Of a stretch of DNA of 64,000 bases, positions 17,591 through 26,362 are shown piece by piece (within the stretch, counting starts at the first letter, position 1; the number at the start of each line of letters is the position of its first letter). The notes beneath the pieces are model-generated. The model was not told the DNA's origin. It saw nothing but the letters and a program-made list of their open reading frames with translations, and did no database searches. A program made the translations under genes and the position numbers. The DNA comes from Brucella sp. 21LCYQ03 (GTDB taxonomy: Bacteria; Pseudomonadota; Alphaproteobacteria; Rhizobiales; Rhizobiaceae), in the NCBI RefSeq assembly GCF_023554105.1, contig NZ_JAMJWE010000009.1, forward strand, positions 124,001 through 188,000. The letters run 5' to 3'.

Positions 17591-18655
17591 TTAAATACTC
17601 TCGCCCTTACCGCGTCTGAGGATGATACCGAACAGCATCGGCACACCAGCAACTGCCGTAATGATGCCAACAGGAATGACTGCTGCCGGTGAGATCAGCT
17701 TTCCGAAGACCGACGCACCAAGAATTATAATTCCGCCTGTCAATGCAGAGACCGGTAACGCGTAACGATGATCTTCTCCGACCATTGTTCTTGCCATGTG
17801 CGGCGCAATCAAGCCGACAAAGCCAATTGTTCCAACAAAAGAAACAGCGGCAGCCGTTAATAGAGCGACGAGCAGGAAGGTTCGACGACGAATGGCCTCA
17901 ATGGGTAAACCAAGACTAAGCGCATTGGCATCGCCAAGGCGCAAGGTTGTTAAGGCCCAACTGTCACGCATGACAAATGGGAGGCACACAGCCAAAATCG
18001 CGCCTGTGACATAAACACTTGTCCAGGTCGATTTTAGCAAGCTTCCAAATAGCCAGAAGACGATTTGCTGAAGCACTTCTGGCGAAGCCATAAACTGTAA
18101 CAAGGATTGTATGGACTGAAAAAAGAACAGCACCGCTATTCCGCCCAAAATCAGAACTTCCGGTGCGGAACTTCTGACCTTTGCGATGAGATAGATCATG
18201 CCGCAAGCGCTTAAGGTCATGGCGAAAGCAGCGATTGGCGTGATGATATAAGCGGGCATAGCCAACATTCCACCAAACATGATGGCGAGTGCGGCCCCAA
18301 ACCCAGCCGCAGCTGAAAATCCAAGTGTAAAAGGGCTTGCAAGTGGATTGCCGAGGATCGTTTGCATTTGAAGGCCCGCCAATCCGAGACAAGCACCCAC
18401 AAGCACACCCATCAGAGTTTGCGGCATGCGCAACTGCCAAAGTATAGTCGCAACGGCCTTATCGGCGCCCGCCGGTCCGTCACGAAGCCCTGTGACGACA
18501 TCGCTGAGCGACATGCCTGATGGTCCAGTCGTCATATCGAGGATCATAAGCAACACGAGGATAAATATACTGATTGCAACAGCGGCCAATCGCCGACCGG
18601 CTACGCGGCGATAATCGCCGCGTATGGTCTGCGCATCAATTTGCACAACGGCCAT
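17591..18655 (-). CDS. Heme/iron-complex ABC transporter permease (FecCD family)
   Basis: 354 aa with about ten hydrophobic segments, the BtuC/FhuB/HmuU fold. Motifs include LRMPQTLMGVLVGACLGLAG near the start of the core, NPLASPFTLGFSAAAGFGA, and FVGLIAPHMARTMVG before the C-terminal helices. Four bases separate it from the binding-protein gene, and it abuts the ATPase gene directly. It acts as a homodimer in the inner membrane. Confidence 0.9.
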   Translation of the reverse strand: MAVVQIDAQTIRGDYRRVAGRRLAAVAISIFILVLLMILDMTTGPSGMSLSDVVTGLRDGPAGADKAVATILWQLRMPQTLMGVLVGACLGLAGLQMQTILGNPLASPFTLGFSAAAGFGAALAIMFGGMLAMPAYIITPIAAFAMTLSACGMIYLIAKVRSSAPEVLILGGIAVLFFFQSIQSLLQFMASPEVLQQIVFWLFGSLLKSTWTSVYVTGAILAVCLPFVMRDSWALTTLRLGDANALSLGLPIEAIRRRTFLLVALLTAAAVSFVGTIGFVGLIAPHMARTMVGEDHRYALPVSALTGGIIILGASVFGKLISPAAVIPVGIITAVAGVPMLFGIILRRGKGESI

Positions 18656-18659
18656 GAGA

Positions 18660-19766
18660 TTAGTCCTGATAGCCGCTTACAAACACACCGTCCGCTTTAA
18701 TCGGCAACCATTTTTCATAATAGTCGCGCAGATTTTGCGCAGGGTCGACGTCTTTAAACGCATCTGGGTAAAGCTGCTTTGCGATATACTGCGCATAAAC
18801 AAAATCAGACAGCGTCCGTGCACCACCATGATAAATCGCATGCACATTGTGCTTTGCGACAGCGGGTAAATCAGCCCAGCCGGCACGCTTTAAGTAAGCT
18901 CCCATGCGTTCATGAAGAACTTCCTCTTTAGCACCAAAACCAACTGTCACCGACTGAGGCTTGTTTAACCACTCAGAGCCCGCCAAAAAAATCAGATCAG
19001 GTTGTTGTGCAATGACATATTCAGGGTTTAGTGGTCCTGCGCTCGCAATCTGGCCGTCCGCAAGATTCTTCCCGCCGAGTGATTTAATAAGGTTACCCCA
19101 CATTGTGTTGCCGTAAGAATTACCAATTGTATCTGGACCGTTCTGCGCGAGTTCAACGTAAACCTTTTTCTCAGAACTAGGCTGCGCGTCAATACGAGCA
19201 TGGATATCCTGCAATGCAGTCTTATAGATATTGGCCAATTGTTCGGCACGATCTTCGTTGCCCATCAATTTGCCAAGTGCCAATGTGGAAGTGACGTGTT
19301 TCTCGACGGTTTGGCTGTTGTAGTCTAAAACAACGTATGGAATTCCAGCTGCTTCTATCTGCTTAATACCTTCACCAAGCGTATCGTAACTCCACGCCGC
19401 CAGAATAAGCAGATCAGGTTTCGCTGCAATGACCTTCTCGATTGAAAATGTGCCGTCTTCTGTGTTGCCGATGTCCGGTATTGTCGAAAGCTTTGGGAGA
19501 GCAGCTTCGTAGGCTTTAAACTGATTGGGCCGCCAATCTTTCCAGGTTGAGAGCGAAAGACCGACAACTTTGTCCAGTGCACTACTGCCGGCTATTGCCA
19601 GGTAGTCTTCGTAGTAGAAGCCCAGCACCACACGTTCTGGCACTTTAGGAATCGTGACCGTTCGGCCCTTGACATCTGTCGTTTGAATATCGGCCAGCAC
19701 TGGCATCGACGTGACTGCAAGAAACGCTGCAACACCTGCGGCGAATTTAAGGAGTGAATGTCTCAT
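18660..19766 (-). CDS. Periplasmic heme/iron-complex binding protein
   Basis: 368 aa with a Sec signal peptide (cleavage after VLA at 23-25). The mature part is a type III (cluster A-II) binding protein: VTIPKVPERVV, AAKPDLLIL and the long linker helix around residues 150-165. It is longer than typical HmuT/ChuT heme receptors (about 280-300 aa), so the ligand could be heme or a siderophore-type complex. Operon context with hutX and hutW favours heme. The ribosome site is weak (GAAAG). A 174-bp gap separates it from the upstream CCxxGC gene, which may hold an internal promoter. Confidence 0.82.
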   Translation of the reverse strand: MRHSLLKFAAGVAAFLAVTSMPVLADIQTTDVKGRTVTIPKVPERVVLGFYYEDYLAIAGSSALDKVVGLSLSTWKDWRPNQFKAYEAALPKLSTIPDIGNTEDGTFSIEKVIAAKPDLLILAAWSYDTLGEGIKQIEAAGIPYVVLDYNSQTVEKHVTSTLALGKLMGNEDRAEQLANIYKTALQDIHARIDAQPSSEKKVYVELAQNGPDTIGNSYGNTMWGNLIKSLGGKNLADGQIASAGPLNPEYVIAQQPDLIFLAGSEWLNKPQSVTVGFGAKEEVLHERMGAYLKRAGWADLPAVAKHNVHAIYHGGARTLSDFVYAQYIAKQLYPDAFKDVDPAQNLRDYYEKWLPIKADGVFVSGYQD

Positions 19767-19940
19767 TACGAGCTTTCAATATATGGGAAGGCTGCACGTT
19801 TAGCGCGCGCCAAAGAACTATCATTCCAAGAAACGTCGTTCAGAAACAACGCACGATTTGGAACGGGGGAAACAGAGCGCCCCGGGTATCGAGCCTTTTG
19901 CAGAAGGAGAGTGCCGCATTTTGAACGAAAGCGCCGGGGC

Positions 19941-20369
19941 TTAAACCTGGCCCGACAATGGTGGCGCTCGCGGTAAGGAGATGCCAAATAAAATTGGCCC
20001 CGGGAAAAATATTCTTAAATCAACAAAATAGCGAAGAGCACTTGATTGAATGCGAGGGGATGCACCGCTGGCTGCAATGCGGGCTTCAAGCGATGCCGCA
20101 AACATCCCACAACCAAGATTACAGCAATCTGGAATATGCTTTTGGCTATCAGAACTGTCGTCTGGCGCGTGTGCACCGCCAAAGCAGATTACATTTCCAT
20201 AAAAATCACGATTATCAGGAGCCGCCTGCGCGGAGATAACGTAGGAGCCAAAAAGCGCTTGAACAATAACGAAAAAGGCGACGAGAAGCGTCATCCATGG
20301 TTCGTTATGTGTTCGTTTATAGCTGCGCAATGTCAGACATCCAATGAAAGAACTATCACTCCCTAGCAT
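19941..20369 (-). CDS. Small exported CCxxGC protein, DUF2946-like
   Basis: Up to 142 aa. A hydrophobic segment (TLLVAFFVIVQALFG) preceded by arginine and lysine residues, and followed by ISAQAAP, reads as a signal peptide. The mature part is about 90 aa and carries HIPDCCNLGCGMF. The CC-N2-GC pattern resembles small DUF2946-like proteins often found beside metal and heme genes in rhizobia-related bacteria. Start choice is unclear: ATG at 20369 keeps the positive N-terminus, ATG at 20294 gives a shorter leader, and neither has a clear ribosome site. It lies upstream of the binding-protein gene on the same strand and may be the first gene of the heme operon. Metal binding is inferred. Confidence 0.55.
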   Translation of the reverse strand: MLGSDSSFIGCLTLRSYKRTHNEPWMTLLVAFFVIVQALFGSYVISAQAAPDNRDFYGNVICFGGAHAPDDSSDSQKHIPDCCNLGCGMFAASLEARIAASGASPRIQSSALRYFVDLRIFFPGPILFGISLPRAPPLSGQV

Positions 20370-20655
20370 TTGGGAGGCTTATCGCAAAGCTGAAATCACT
20401 GTTCATCTTTGTGACGATACAATTCGTATTGGGTTCCGATCCGCTGGACATTGTCTTACATCAAATAGGAATATGTTATTCAGCCTCTATTTCATTGTGG
20501 CGTTATACTCCCGCACATCGGAAGAAACGTGACACATTATCGTCTGCTGCAAATGCCATCGCCGTAATTTTTGAGGTAAACCACCGATCCATATTGATCG
20601 GCAAATACGGCTTGATACTTGACATCGCCGTTCAGAACATATAGTGAACATAACA

Positions 20656-21888
20656 ATGAAAAAGTCACTCAAAGAGCGCCTCGCTATCTTGTCTGATGCC
20701 GCAAAATATGACGCTTCTTGCGCGTCTAGCGGCACAGTAAAGAGGAACTCGCTGGCGTCCGGTGGACTTGGATCAACGGAAGGCTCTGGCATATGCCATG
20801 CCTACGCGCCAGATGGTCGTTGTATCTCTCTTCTAAAAATTCTGATGACGAATTTCTGTATCTACGACTGTGCCTACTGCATTAATCGATCATCAAGCAG
20901 TGTGGAACGCGCACGGTTTTCTGCCGAGGAAGTCGTATGGTTGACGCTGGAATTTTATCGCCGCAACTATATCGAAGGCCTGTTTCTATCGTCTGGAATT
21001 ATTCGCTCCTCTGACTACACAATGGAAGAAATGGTGCGAATTGCGCGAGAATTACGCACGACGCATAATTTTCGCGGTTATATTCATCTTAAGTCTATAC
21101 CGGAATCCTCGCCACAATTGATTGAAGAGGCGGGTCTGTATGCCGACCGATTATCAATCAATATAGAACTGCCGACCGATGCGGGCATTAGCAAATTCGC
21201 CCCTGAAAAACGACCTGAAAATATCCGCCGGTCCATGGGCAATCTTCGCTTGAAAATCGAGGAAATGGCCGAACCAACCTTGCAAACAAAGCGACGCCGG
21301 AATTTCGCACCTGCCGGGCAGAGCACCCAGATGATTGTTGGTGCGGATACAGCAAACGACGCGACCATCTTAGGCACGAGCGCACGCCTGTATGGTAGTT
21401 ACGGGTTGAAGCGTGTCTATTATTCGGCATTTAGCCCTATCCCGGATTCGTCAAAGAATTTACCTCTGATAAAACCGCCACTGATGCGGGAACATCGGCT
21501 ATATCAGGCAGATTGGCTCTACCGTTTTTATGGCTTCGACATTAGCGAGATTACATCATCAACCGCCGATGGCATGCTTGATCTCGATCTTGATCCGAAG
21601 CTTGCTTGGGCGCTTGGCCATCGTGACCGTTTTCCGGTTGATATAAATCGTGCGGATAAAGAGGTGCTGCTTCGCGTGCCAGGATTTGGCACCAAAACCG
21701 TAAAATCCATTCTCTCATCGCGCCGCTTTAAGCGCCTGCGGCTCGAAGATGTTGGCAGGCTCGGCGTATCGTTAAAAAAAACACAGGCATTCATCACGGC
21801 AGAAGGCTGGACGCCACACCGACTGATTGACCGCACAGATTTGCGTTCGATGTTTATGCCTAAGCCAGAACAGTTGTCATTGTTATGA
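20656..21888 (+). CDS. Radical SAM protein of the UdgX-linked DNA modification/repair family
   Basis: 410 aa from ATG at 20656; a GTG at 20644 would add four residues. It begins LKERLAILSDAAKYDASC, as in the putative DNA modification/repair radical SAM family. The cluster motif is CxxxCxxC (FCIYDCAYCINR, about 68-75). The C-terminus has a helix-hairpin-helix DNA-binding motif (INRADKEVLLRVPGFGTKT, about 330-350). The reaction is unknown; the family is recognised by its link to UDG-fold genes. It overlaps the next gene by 4 bp, so the two are translationally coupled. No LexA-type box was recognised in the 286-bp upstream gap. Confidence 0.85.
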   Translation: MKKSLKERLAILSDAAKYDASCASSGTVKRNSLASGGLGSTEGSGICHAYAPDGRCISLLKILMTNFCIYDCAYCINRSSSSVERARFSAEEVVWLTLEFYRRNYIEGLFLSSGIIRSSDYTMEEMVRIARELRTTHNFRGYIHLKSIPESSPQLIEEAGLYADRLSINIELPTDAGISKFAPEKRPENIRRSMGNLRLKIEEMAEPTLQTKRRRNFAPAGQSTQMIVGADTANDATILGTSARLYGSYGLKRVYYSAFSPIPDSSKNLPLIKPPLMREHRLYQADWLYRFYGFDISEITSSTADGMLDLDLDPKLAWALGHRDRFPVDINRADKEVLLRVPGFGTKTVKSILSSRRFKRLRLEDVGRLGVSLKKTQAFITAEGWTPHRLIDRTDLRSMFMPKPEQLSLL

Positions 21889-23345
21889 CGGCAACTTGCT
21901 TTCTGGAGGGATACGGTGATCTCAGAGAGTGGCGGGACGCTGCCAGACAGTTTCTTTTGAACAAGACTGAACCAAGACACATCAACTGGCGGCTTCAAGC
22001 GGATCGGCATGAATTATTCGATGATGACATCCAAAATCATAATTCAGATCAACAGCAGCAGGCAACTGCGGTAATCAATGTTCCACCCGCCTTTCTTCGA
22101 CTTGCGCAAGCCGTGATCTGCCATTCTGATCCAAGCCGGTTTGGGTTGCTATATCGAATTCTTTATCGCCTCAGATCAGAGCGCCATCTGCTGGATCTAA
22201 AATCAGATGCGGACATCGTGGCCGCAACTCGCATGCAGAAATCAGTGGGGCGCGATTACCATAAGATGACGGCCTTCGTTCGTTTCAAGGAAATCCCACT
22301 GCCTGTGGGCGTCGCAGGACGGCGGCAGTTTGTAGCGTGGTTCGAACCCGATCATTTCATTGTCGAAAGAGTTGCACCGTTTTTCCAGCGACGTTTTTTT
22401 GATATGGATTGGATCATTGCGACACCGAAGGGGTCTGCTTCGTGGGATGGTGAGAACCTGAACTGCTCAACCGAGCCTGCTATAAAGCCGGACATTCGCG
22501 ATGAAACGGACGAACTCTGGCGAACTTATTACGCGTCTATCTTCAATCCCGCGCGGTTGAAGGTAAAATTGATGATGACGGAAATGCCCAAGAAATACTG
22601 GAAGAATCTTCCAGAGGCAAACCTCATTCCGGGCTTAATTGCGGGTGCCGAAGCCAGAGTTCTTGATATGGGTCGTCAGCAGGCCAGCAATCCGCTGCCA
22701 TTCCACCATCGTTTACAAGAAGCAGCAGCACGTGTTCCAATTGAACCGCGTGCAAGAGCCGGTACGATTGAAGCGCTGAAGGAAGATGCGCAGCATTGCA
22801 GCCGGTGCAGTCTCCATTGCAATGCAACGCAAACGGTATTTGGTGAAGGACCAGCCCAAGCGCGCGTTATGATTGTTGGTGAGCAACCGGGCGACCATGA
22901 GGATTTGGCAGGGCGACCATTCGTAGGGCCTGCGGGACAGGTTTTCGATGAGGCGCTTTCGCTTGCAGGGATGGATCGGCGTGATATTTACATCACCAAT
23001 GCAGTAAAGCATTTCAAATACGAACCACGGGGTAAGCGCCGCTTGCACCAGCGGCCGAACACCAGCGAAGTGGAGCAGTGCCGCTGGTGGTTAACGCAGG
23101 AAATTAACATTGTGCAGCCGAAACTAATCGTCGCAATGGGCGCAACCGCACTGTTTTCTCTTACTGGTCAAAAGGACCGACTAGAAGACGTGCGTGGTCA
23201 GCCGATTTCAATGGATGGCAATCGGACGCTTTTCGTCACAGTTCATCCTTCTTATATGCTGCGAATCCCAGATGAGGCCCGACGCAAAAGCGAACTGGCA
23301 CGCTTCCGCAATGATATTGACCAGATAAAGCATCTCGCTGCCTGA
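21885..23345 (+). CDS. DUF4130-UdgX fusion, uracil-DNA-binding protein
   Basis: 486 aa. Residues 60-265 match the DUF4130 domain (TAFVRFKEI, WFEPDHFIVERVAPFFQRRF, DMDWIIATP). Residues 295-486 are a UDG-superfamily domain. Iron-sulfur cysteines C305 and C308 (CSRC) and probably C312 and C399 are seen, with active-site motif GEQPGDHED (332-340), TNAVKHFK and HPSYMLR (454-460). The UdgX hallmark KRRLH is at 384-388. In mycobacterial UdgX the histidine of this loop forms a covalent bond with the abasic site after uracil release, leaving the protein attached. H388 is the equivalent. The two domains are separate genes in many bacteria. It is coupled to the radical SAM gene. Confidence 0.9.
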   Translation: MTATCFLEGYGDLREWRDAARQFLLNKTEPRHINWRLQADRHELFDDDIQNHNSDQQQQATAVINVPPAFLRLAQAVICHSDPSRFGLLYRILYRLRSERHLLDLKSDADIVAATRMQKSVGRDYHKMTAFVRFKEIPLPVGVAGRRQFVAWFEPDHFIVERVAPFFQRRFFDMDWIIATPKGSASWDGENLNCSTEPAIKPDIRDETDELWRTYYASIFNPARLKVKLMMTEMPKKYWKNLPEANLIPGLIAGAEARVLDMGRQQASNPLPFHHRLQEAAARVPIEPRARAGTIEALKEDAQHCSRCSLHCNATQTVFGEGPAQARVMIVGEQPGDHEDLAGRPFVGPAGQVFDEALSLAGMDRRDIYITNAVKHFKYEPRGKRRLHQRPNTSEVEQCRWWLTQEINIVQPKLIVAMGATALFSLTGQKDRLEDVRGQPISMDGNRTLFVTVHPSYMLRIPDEARRKSELARFRNDIDQIKHLAA

Positions 23346-23455
23346 AGAAATCGTCCGTAGTCAACCCATTGAGAATGGTGACAGTTGCAGCAGCCAACAG
23401 ACAAGATCGCGTATTCCAAGAATTGTTATCTGACTGCTCTTTGCGTCTTTTGAAA

Positions 23456-25585
23456 CTAAAGCTCGATTGGAACAGTCACCATAACCTTAAGCCCGGGATT
23501 GTTGTTTATCTCTTCAAGTTCTCCGCCAAGGCCTATGACAATAGCATTTAACATCTTACTGCCGAAACCAATACGGTCGCGTGTTTTCCCGCTACCATGA
23601 TCAGAGACAATCAGCCGAACCTGATTGAAATTCTGGTCGAGTATCGCTTCAGTTGGTCCCGGAGCACCATCATAAGCGTATTTGTTAACATTGGTCACCA
23701 ACTCACAATAAATCAGCCCGATATTGATTGCACGATCTGCGCTGATCAATACATGCGAAAGCCTGCTCGTATGGCGGCTTCTCCACTCTGCACCCATCGA
23801 TTGAAACAATTCGTTCGACAATTCTTCCAAATAGCGCGCGAGGTCGACTGACCCAACATAGTTGTCTGAATAAAGGCGCCGATGCACCAGCGCCACCGCC
23901 GCAATACGGCTACGCGCATCGTTCATATGCTGGATAACGTTGGTATCCGCTATCTCCCGAATTTGCATACCTAGAAATGTGGAAACCAGCTGAAGACTGT
24001 TTTGAACACGATGATTGATTTCCTTCATCAGGAAATCTTTCTGTTCCAACAATTTGTCCTTCTGTTCTACAGTTTTTTGCAATTCATTGTTTAATCGGTC
24101 AATTCGACGGCGCTGATACGCCTCCTGAATTACGCGACCAATACGGTGCATCGCATCTATCTTATTAAAATTCCAAGGCCGTGAGCGACCACGAACTTCC
24201 TCTGTCCACGCCGCAAAAGATGCACGAGGGCTGAGCGGAACAGCCGAAGAAGTCGGCACGTCTTTGTGTGGATTTCCTGCCCATTCAACAATTTGCACTT
24301 TTTCCGCGCGAGACCATATCAAATAGACATCATCTTCAAGATACAATTTCAGAAGCGCAACACCGCTTGCGAGTGGTATGACATGCGGCGGCAAGCCTTT
24401 ACTGCGACCAAAATCGTGCGAATAAAAGGCACCGTCTTTAAGCTTGCCCTGTAATTCATCGACGATTGTCATAAGATCAGAAAGATCAGGAGAATTGCCA
24501 GAACTGGCTTCAAGGCGTCCATTAACAACGACTGCGAAACCATCAGATATCATCATGTTCCGAAGATTGTCGGCAGACGCAGCAAAACTCTCGTCAAGCG
24601 AACTATTCATCAGTAGTTCTTCAACCAGGCGGTCTTCATGCGAGCGAAGACGCAACCTCTCCCTTGCATTCTCAGCCTCATCCTTGGCCTTCATCTGGCG
24701 TGCAAAACCGGCCGCCAAAGCTCTTGCTATGGCGCGCGTCGCAAAAGGCATAACGAGCGGCGTCGCATTGTGACACGCAATCAGACCCCAAAGCATTCCA
24801 TCCTTGATAATGGAAACTGAGGCGCTCGCGGCCACGCCCATATTCCGCAAATACTGCAAATGAACTGGTGACACGCTCCTCAGTGCAACGTCGCTCATAT
24901 CGAGTTGCTCTATGGTATCACCATACCATCTCAGCTTCTGTGGTTCGTATGATGCATCGGGGATGACTCGCACCCGGTTGCGCAGATAAAGTGCGCGAGC
25001 CTGTCGCGGAATATCGCTGGCGGGAAAGTGGTGGTTGAGAAAGGAAGAATAAACATCGTTGCGATCTTCTGCAACGACAACACCTGACGCATCGTCAAGG
25101 AACTGATAAATCATCACCCTGTCAAAGCCAGTCAGCTCACGAAAGGCTACAACGGCTTTTTGAAATAAAGCCTGGGTGTCAGATGCGTTTTCGAATGCGT
25201 AAGCAATCGCTTCAAGGTTGGAAAGTGATTGCTCAGGTGTGATGCTGGATTGAAGCGCTGGTTCAATCTCAACCAAAAGATACTGACCTAGCATATGCCC
25301 GCAGAGATCGAATTCCTTCTCACTCAAAAAGCATTTGCCGAGAATAATCTCGTCTGCGCGTACAGCATTACGAGCAATTGTAATTGCATCCACACCTAAC
25401 AGGGCATCAATGTGCTGCCCATGCCACAGCTCACCAAAACAAGCTTCAAGATGACCCGCCCCACCCAAAACCCTGCCTGTTGATATTTCTGCTATCAGAA
25501 GCATTCCATGCGGCTGAATGGATCCCGGTATATGTATGGGTTCGCGATCACAGCCGGTCAGGTCAGGCAGCATTTCTGGCAACAT
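23456..25585 (-). CDS. bphP: Bacteriophytochrome histidine kinase (HisKA_2/HWE-like)
   Basis: About 709 aa from ATG at 25585, preceded by AAGG; the frame is open to 25621. The PAS domain starts with the biliverdin-binding cysteine in GCDREPIHIPGSIQPHG. The GAF domain keeps PASDIP (chromophore aspartate) and the PHY tongue keeps SPRASF, so a photoactive red/far-red receptor is expected. The output is a HisKA_2-type dimerisation region with MKEINHRVQNSLQ (phospho-histidine) and an HATPase with ELVTNVNKYAY. It overlaps the heme oxygenase gene by 23 bp, which supplies its chromophore. No response-regulator gene is adjacent. Confidence 0.92.
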   Translation of the reverse strand: MLPEMLPDLTGCDREPIHIPGSIQPHGMLLIAEISTGRVLGGAGHLEACFGELWHGQHIDALLGVDAITIARNAVRADEIILGKCFLSEKEFDLCGHMLGQYLLVEIEPALQSSITPEQSLSNLEAIAYAFENASDTQALFQKAVVAFRELTGFDRVMIYQFLDDASGVVVAEDRNDVYSSFLNHHFPASDIPRQARALYLRNRVRVIPDASYEPQKLRWYGDTIEQLDMSDVALRSVSPVHLQYLRNMGVAASASVSIIKDGMLWGLIACHNATPLVMPFATRAIARALAAGFARQMKAKDEAENARERLRLRSHEDRLVEELLMNSSLDESFAASADNLRNMMISDGFAVVVNGRLEASSGNSPDLSDLMTIVDELQGKLKDGAFYSHDFGRSKGLPPHVIPLASGVALLKLYLEDDVYLIWSRAEKVQIVEWAGNPHKDVPTSSAVPLSPRASFAAWTEEVRGRSRPWNFNKIDAMHRIGRVIQEAYQRRRIDRLNNELQKTVEQKDKLLEQKDFLMKEINHRVQNSLQLVSTFLGMQIREIADTNVIQHMNDARSRIAAVALVHRRLYSDNYVGSVDLARYLEELSNELFQSMGAEWRSRHTSRLSHVLISADRAINIGLIYCELVTNVNKYAYDGAPGPTEAILDQNFNQVRLIVSDHGSGKTRDRIGFGSKMLNAIVIGLGGELEEINNNPGLKVMVTVPIEL

Positions 25586-26186
25586 ACTTGAAAACCTTGA
25601 GATAATTATATTCAAAAGCACCTAGAGCTGCGATGGCTGCAAACGTGCAGCGCTCTTCGTCATCATCATCCAAAGGCGTTATTTCAATTAATTTAGTAAC
25701 TTGTGACGAAAATTTCAAACTAATCGACTGCTTCGCGAGATGGCGCGCACCATAATTTCCAGCACAACCAAGATGTGCTGCCTGATCGGCTCTTTGCTGT
25801 GCACCGAAAGCAGTGGCTTCCAGTGCATATAATGTACCGATAACCGTTGCCAGATCAACAGGCCGGGTGCTGCGCTTGGGTTCAATAACAACTTCAGCAA
25901 TAACGTCTTTAATATCATCTAAGTCATCTAAAAGATGGCGCTCGAGTGTGATATCGCTCCATTGAGAGTATAGAGCCGCTATATGGCTTACCTCCAGCAT
26001 CGTTTCCAGGTGGATCCGGGTCGCAAGCGTAGCCTGTAAATAATGCTTATAGCTTTCCATCGCGCCAAACATAGACTGATTGACATATAATTCATCAAGT
26101 CTTTCACGGTGGGGTGCGGTCGCAGTTCTTAACCGATGAGACCGTCCTGACCCTATCATTTGAAACATTAAGAATGCCACTCCCAT
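25563..26186 (-). CDS. bphO: Biliverdin-producing heme oxygenase
   Basis: Up to 207 aa; ATG at 26168 (with GGAG about eleven bases upstream) is a likelier start than the first ATG, giving 201 aa. The proximal heme-ligand histidine lies in LRTATAPHRERLD, the bacterial heme-oxygenase signature. The distal-helix region is divergent. It opens heme with oxygen to biliverdin, carbon monoxide and iron. The overlap with bphP shows that its main role is chromophore supply. This contrasts with the oxygen-independent HutW encoded about 9 kb away. Confidence 0.9.
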   Translation of the reverse strand: MGVAFLMFQMIGSGRSHRLRTATAPHRERLDELYVNQSMFGAMESYKHYLQATLATRIHLETMLEVSHIAALYSQWSDITLERHLLDDLDDIKDVIAEVVIEPKRSTRPVDLATVIGTLYALEATAFGAQQRADQAAHLGCAGNYGARHLAKQSISLKFSSQVTKLIEITPLDDDDEERCTFAAIAALGAFEYNYLKVFKYVARNAA

Positions 26187-26321
26187 TGGCGCAAATAAGC
26201 AAAAGCCGCAAAAGCGGAATGCTTCATGCGCGGCTCAAACGCAGCAGCGCGGCTTTTGTTCCAGTGATTGAAGCGAATATATTTACGCTATGCAGGATAT
26301 CAGCATTGACCCATCAGTTTC

Positions 26322-26345
26322 ATTAGATAGACTGATCTACCTAAT
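26322..26345. promoter_or_regulatory. Quasi-palindrome upstream of tetR, likely autoregulatory operator
   Basis: ATTAGATAGA (26322-26331) and TCTACCTAAT (26336-26345) match in 9 of 10 positions around CTGA. It lies 12-18 bases before the start codon of the TetR gene, in the divergent bphO-tetR region. The TAGA/TCTA half-sites are common in TetR-family operators. Binding is inferred from position and symmetry. Confidence 0.55.
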
Positions 26346-26362
26346 GAATTGGATAAATGATA

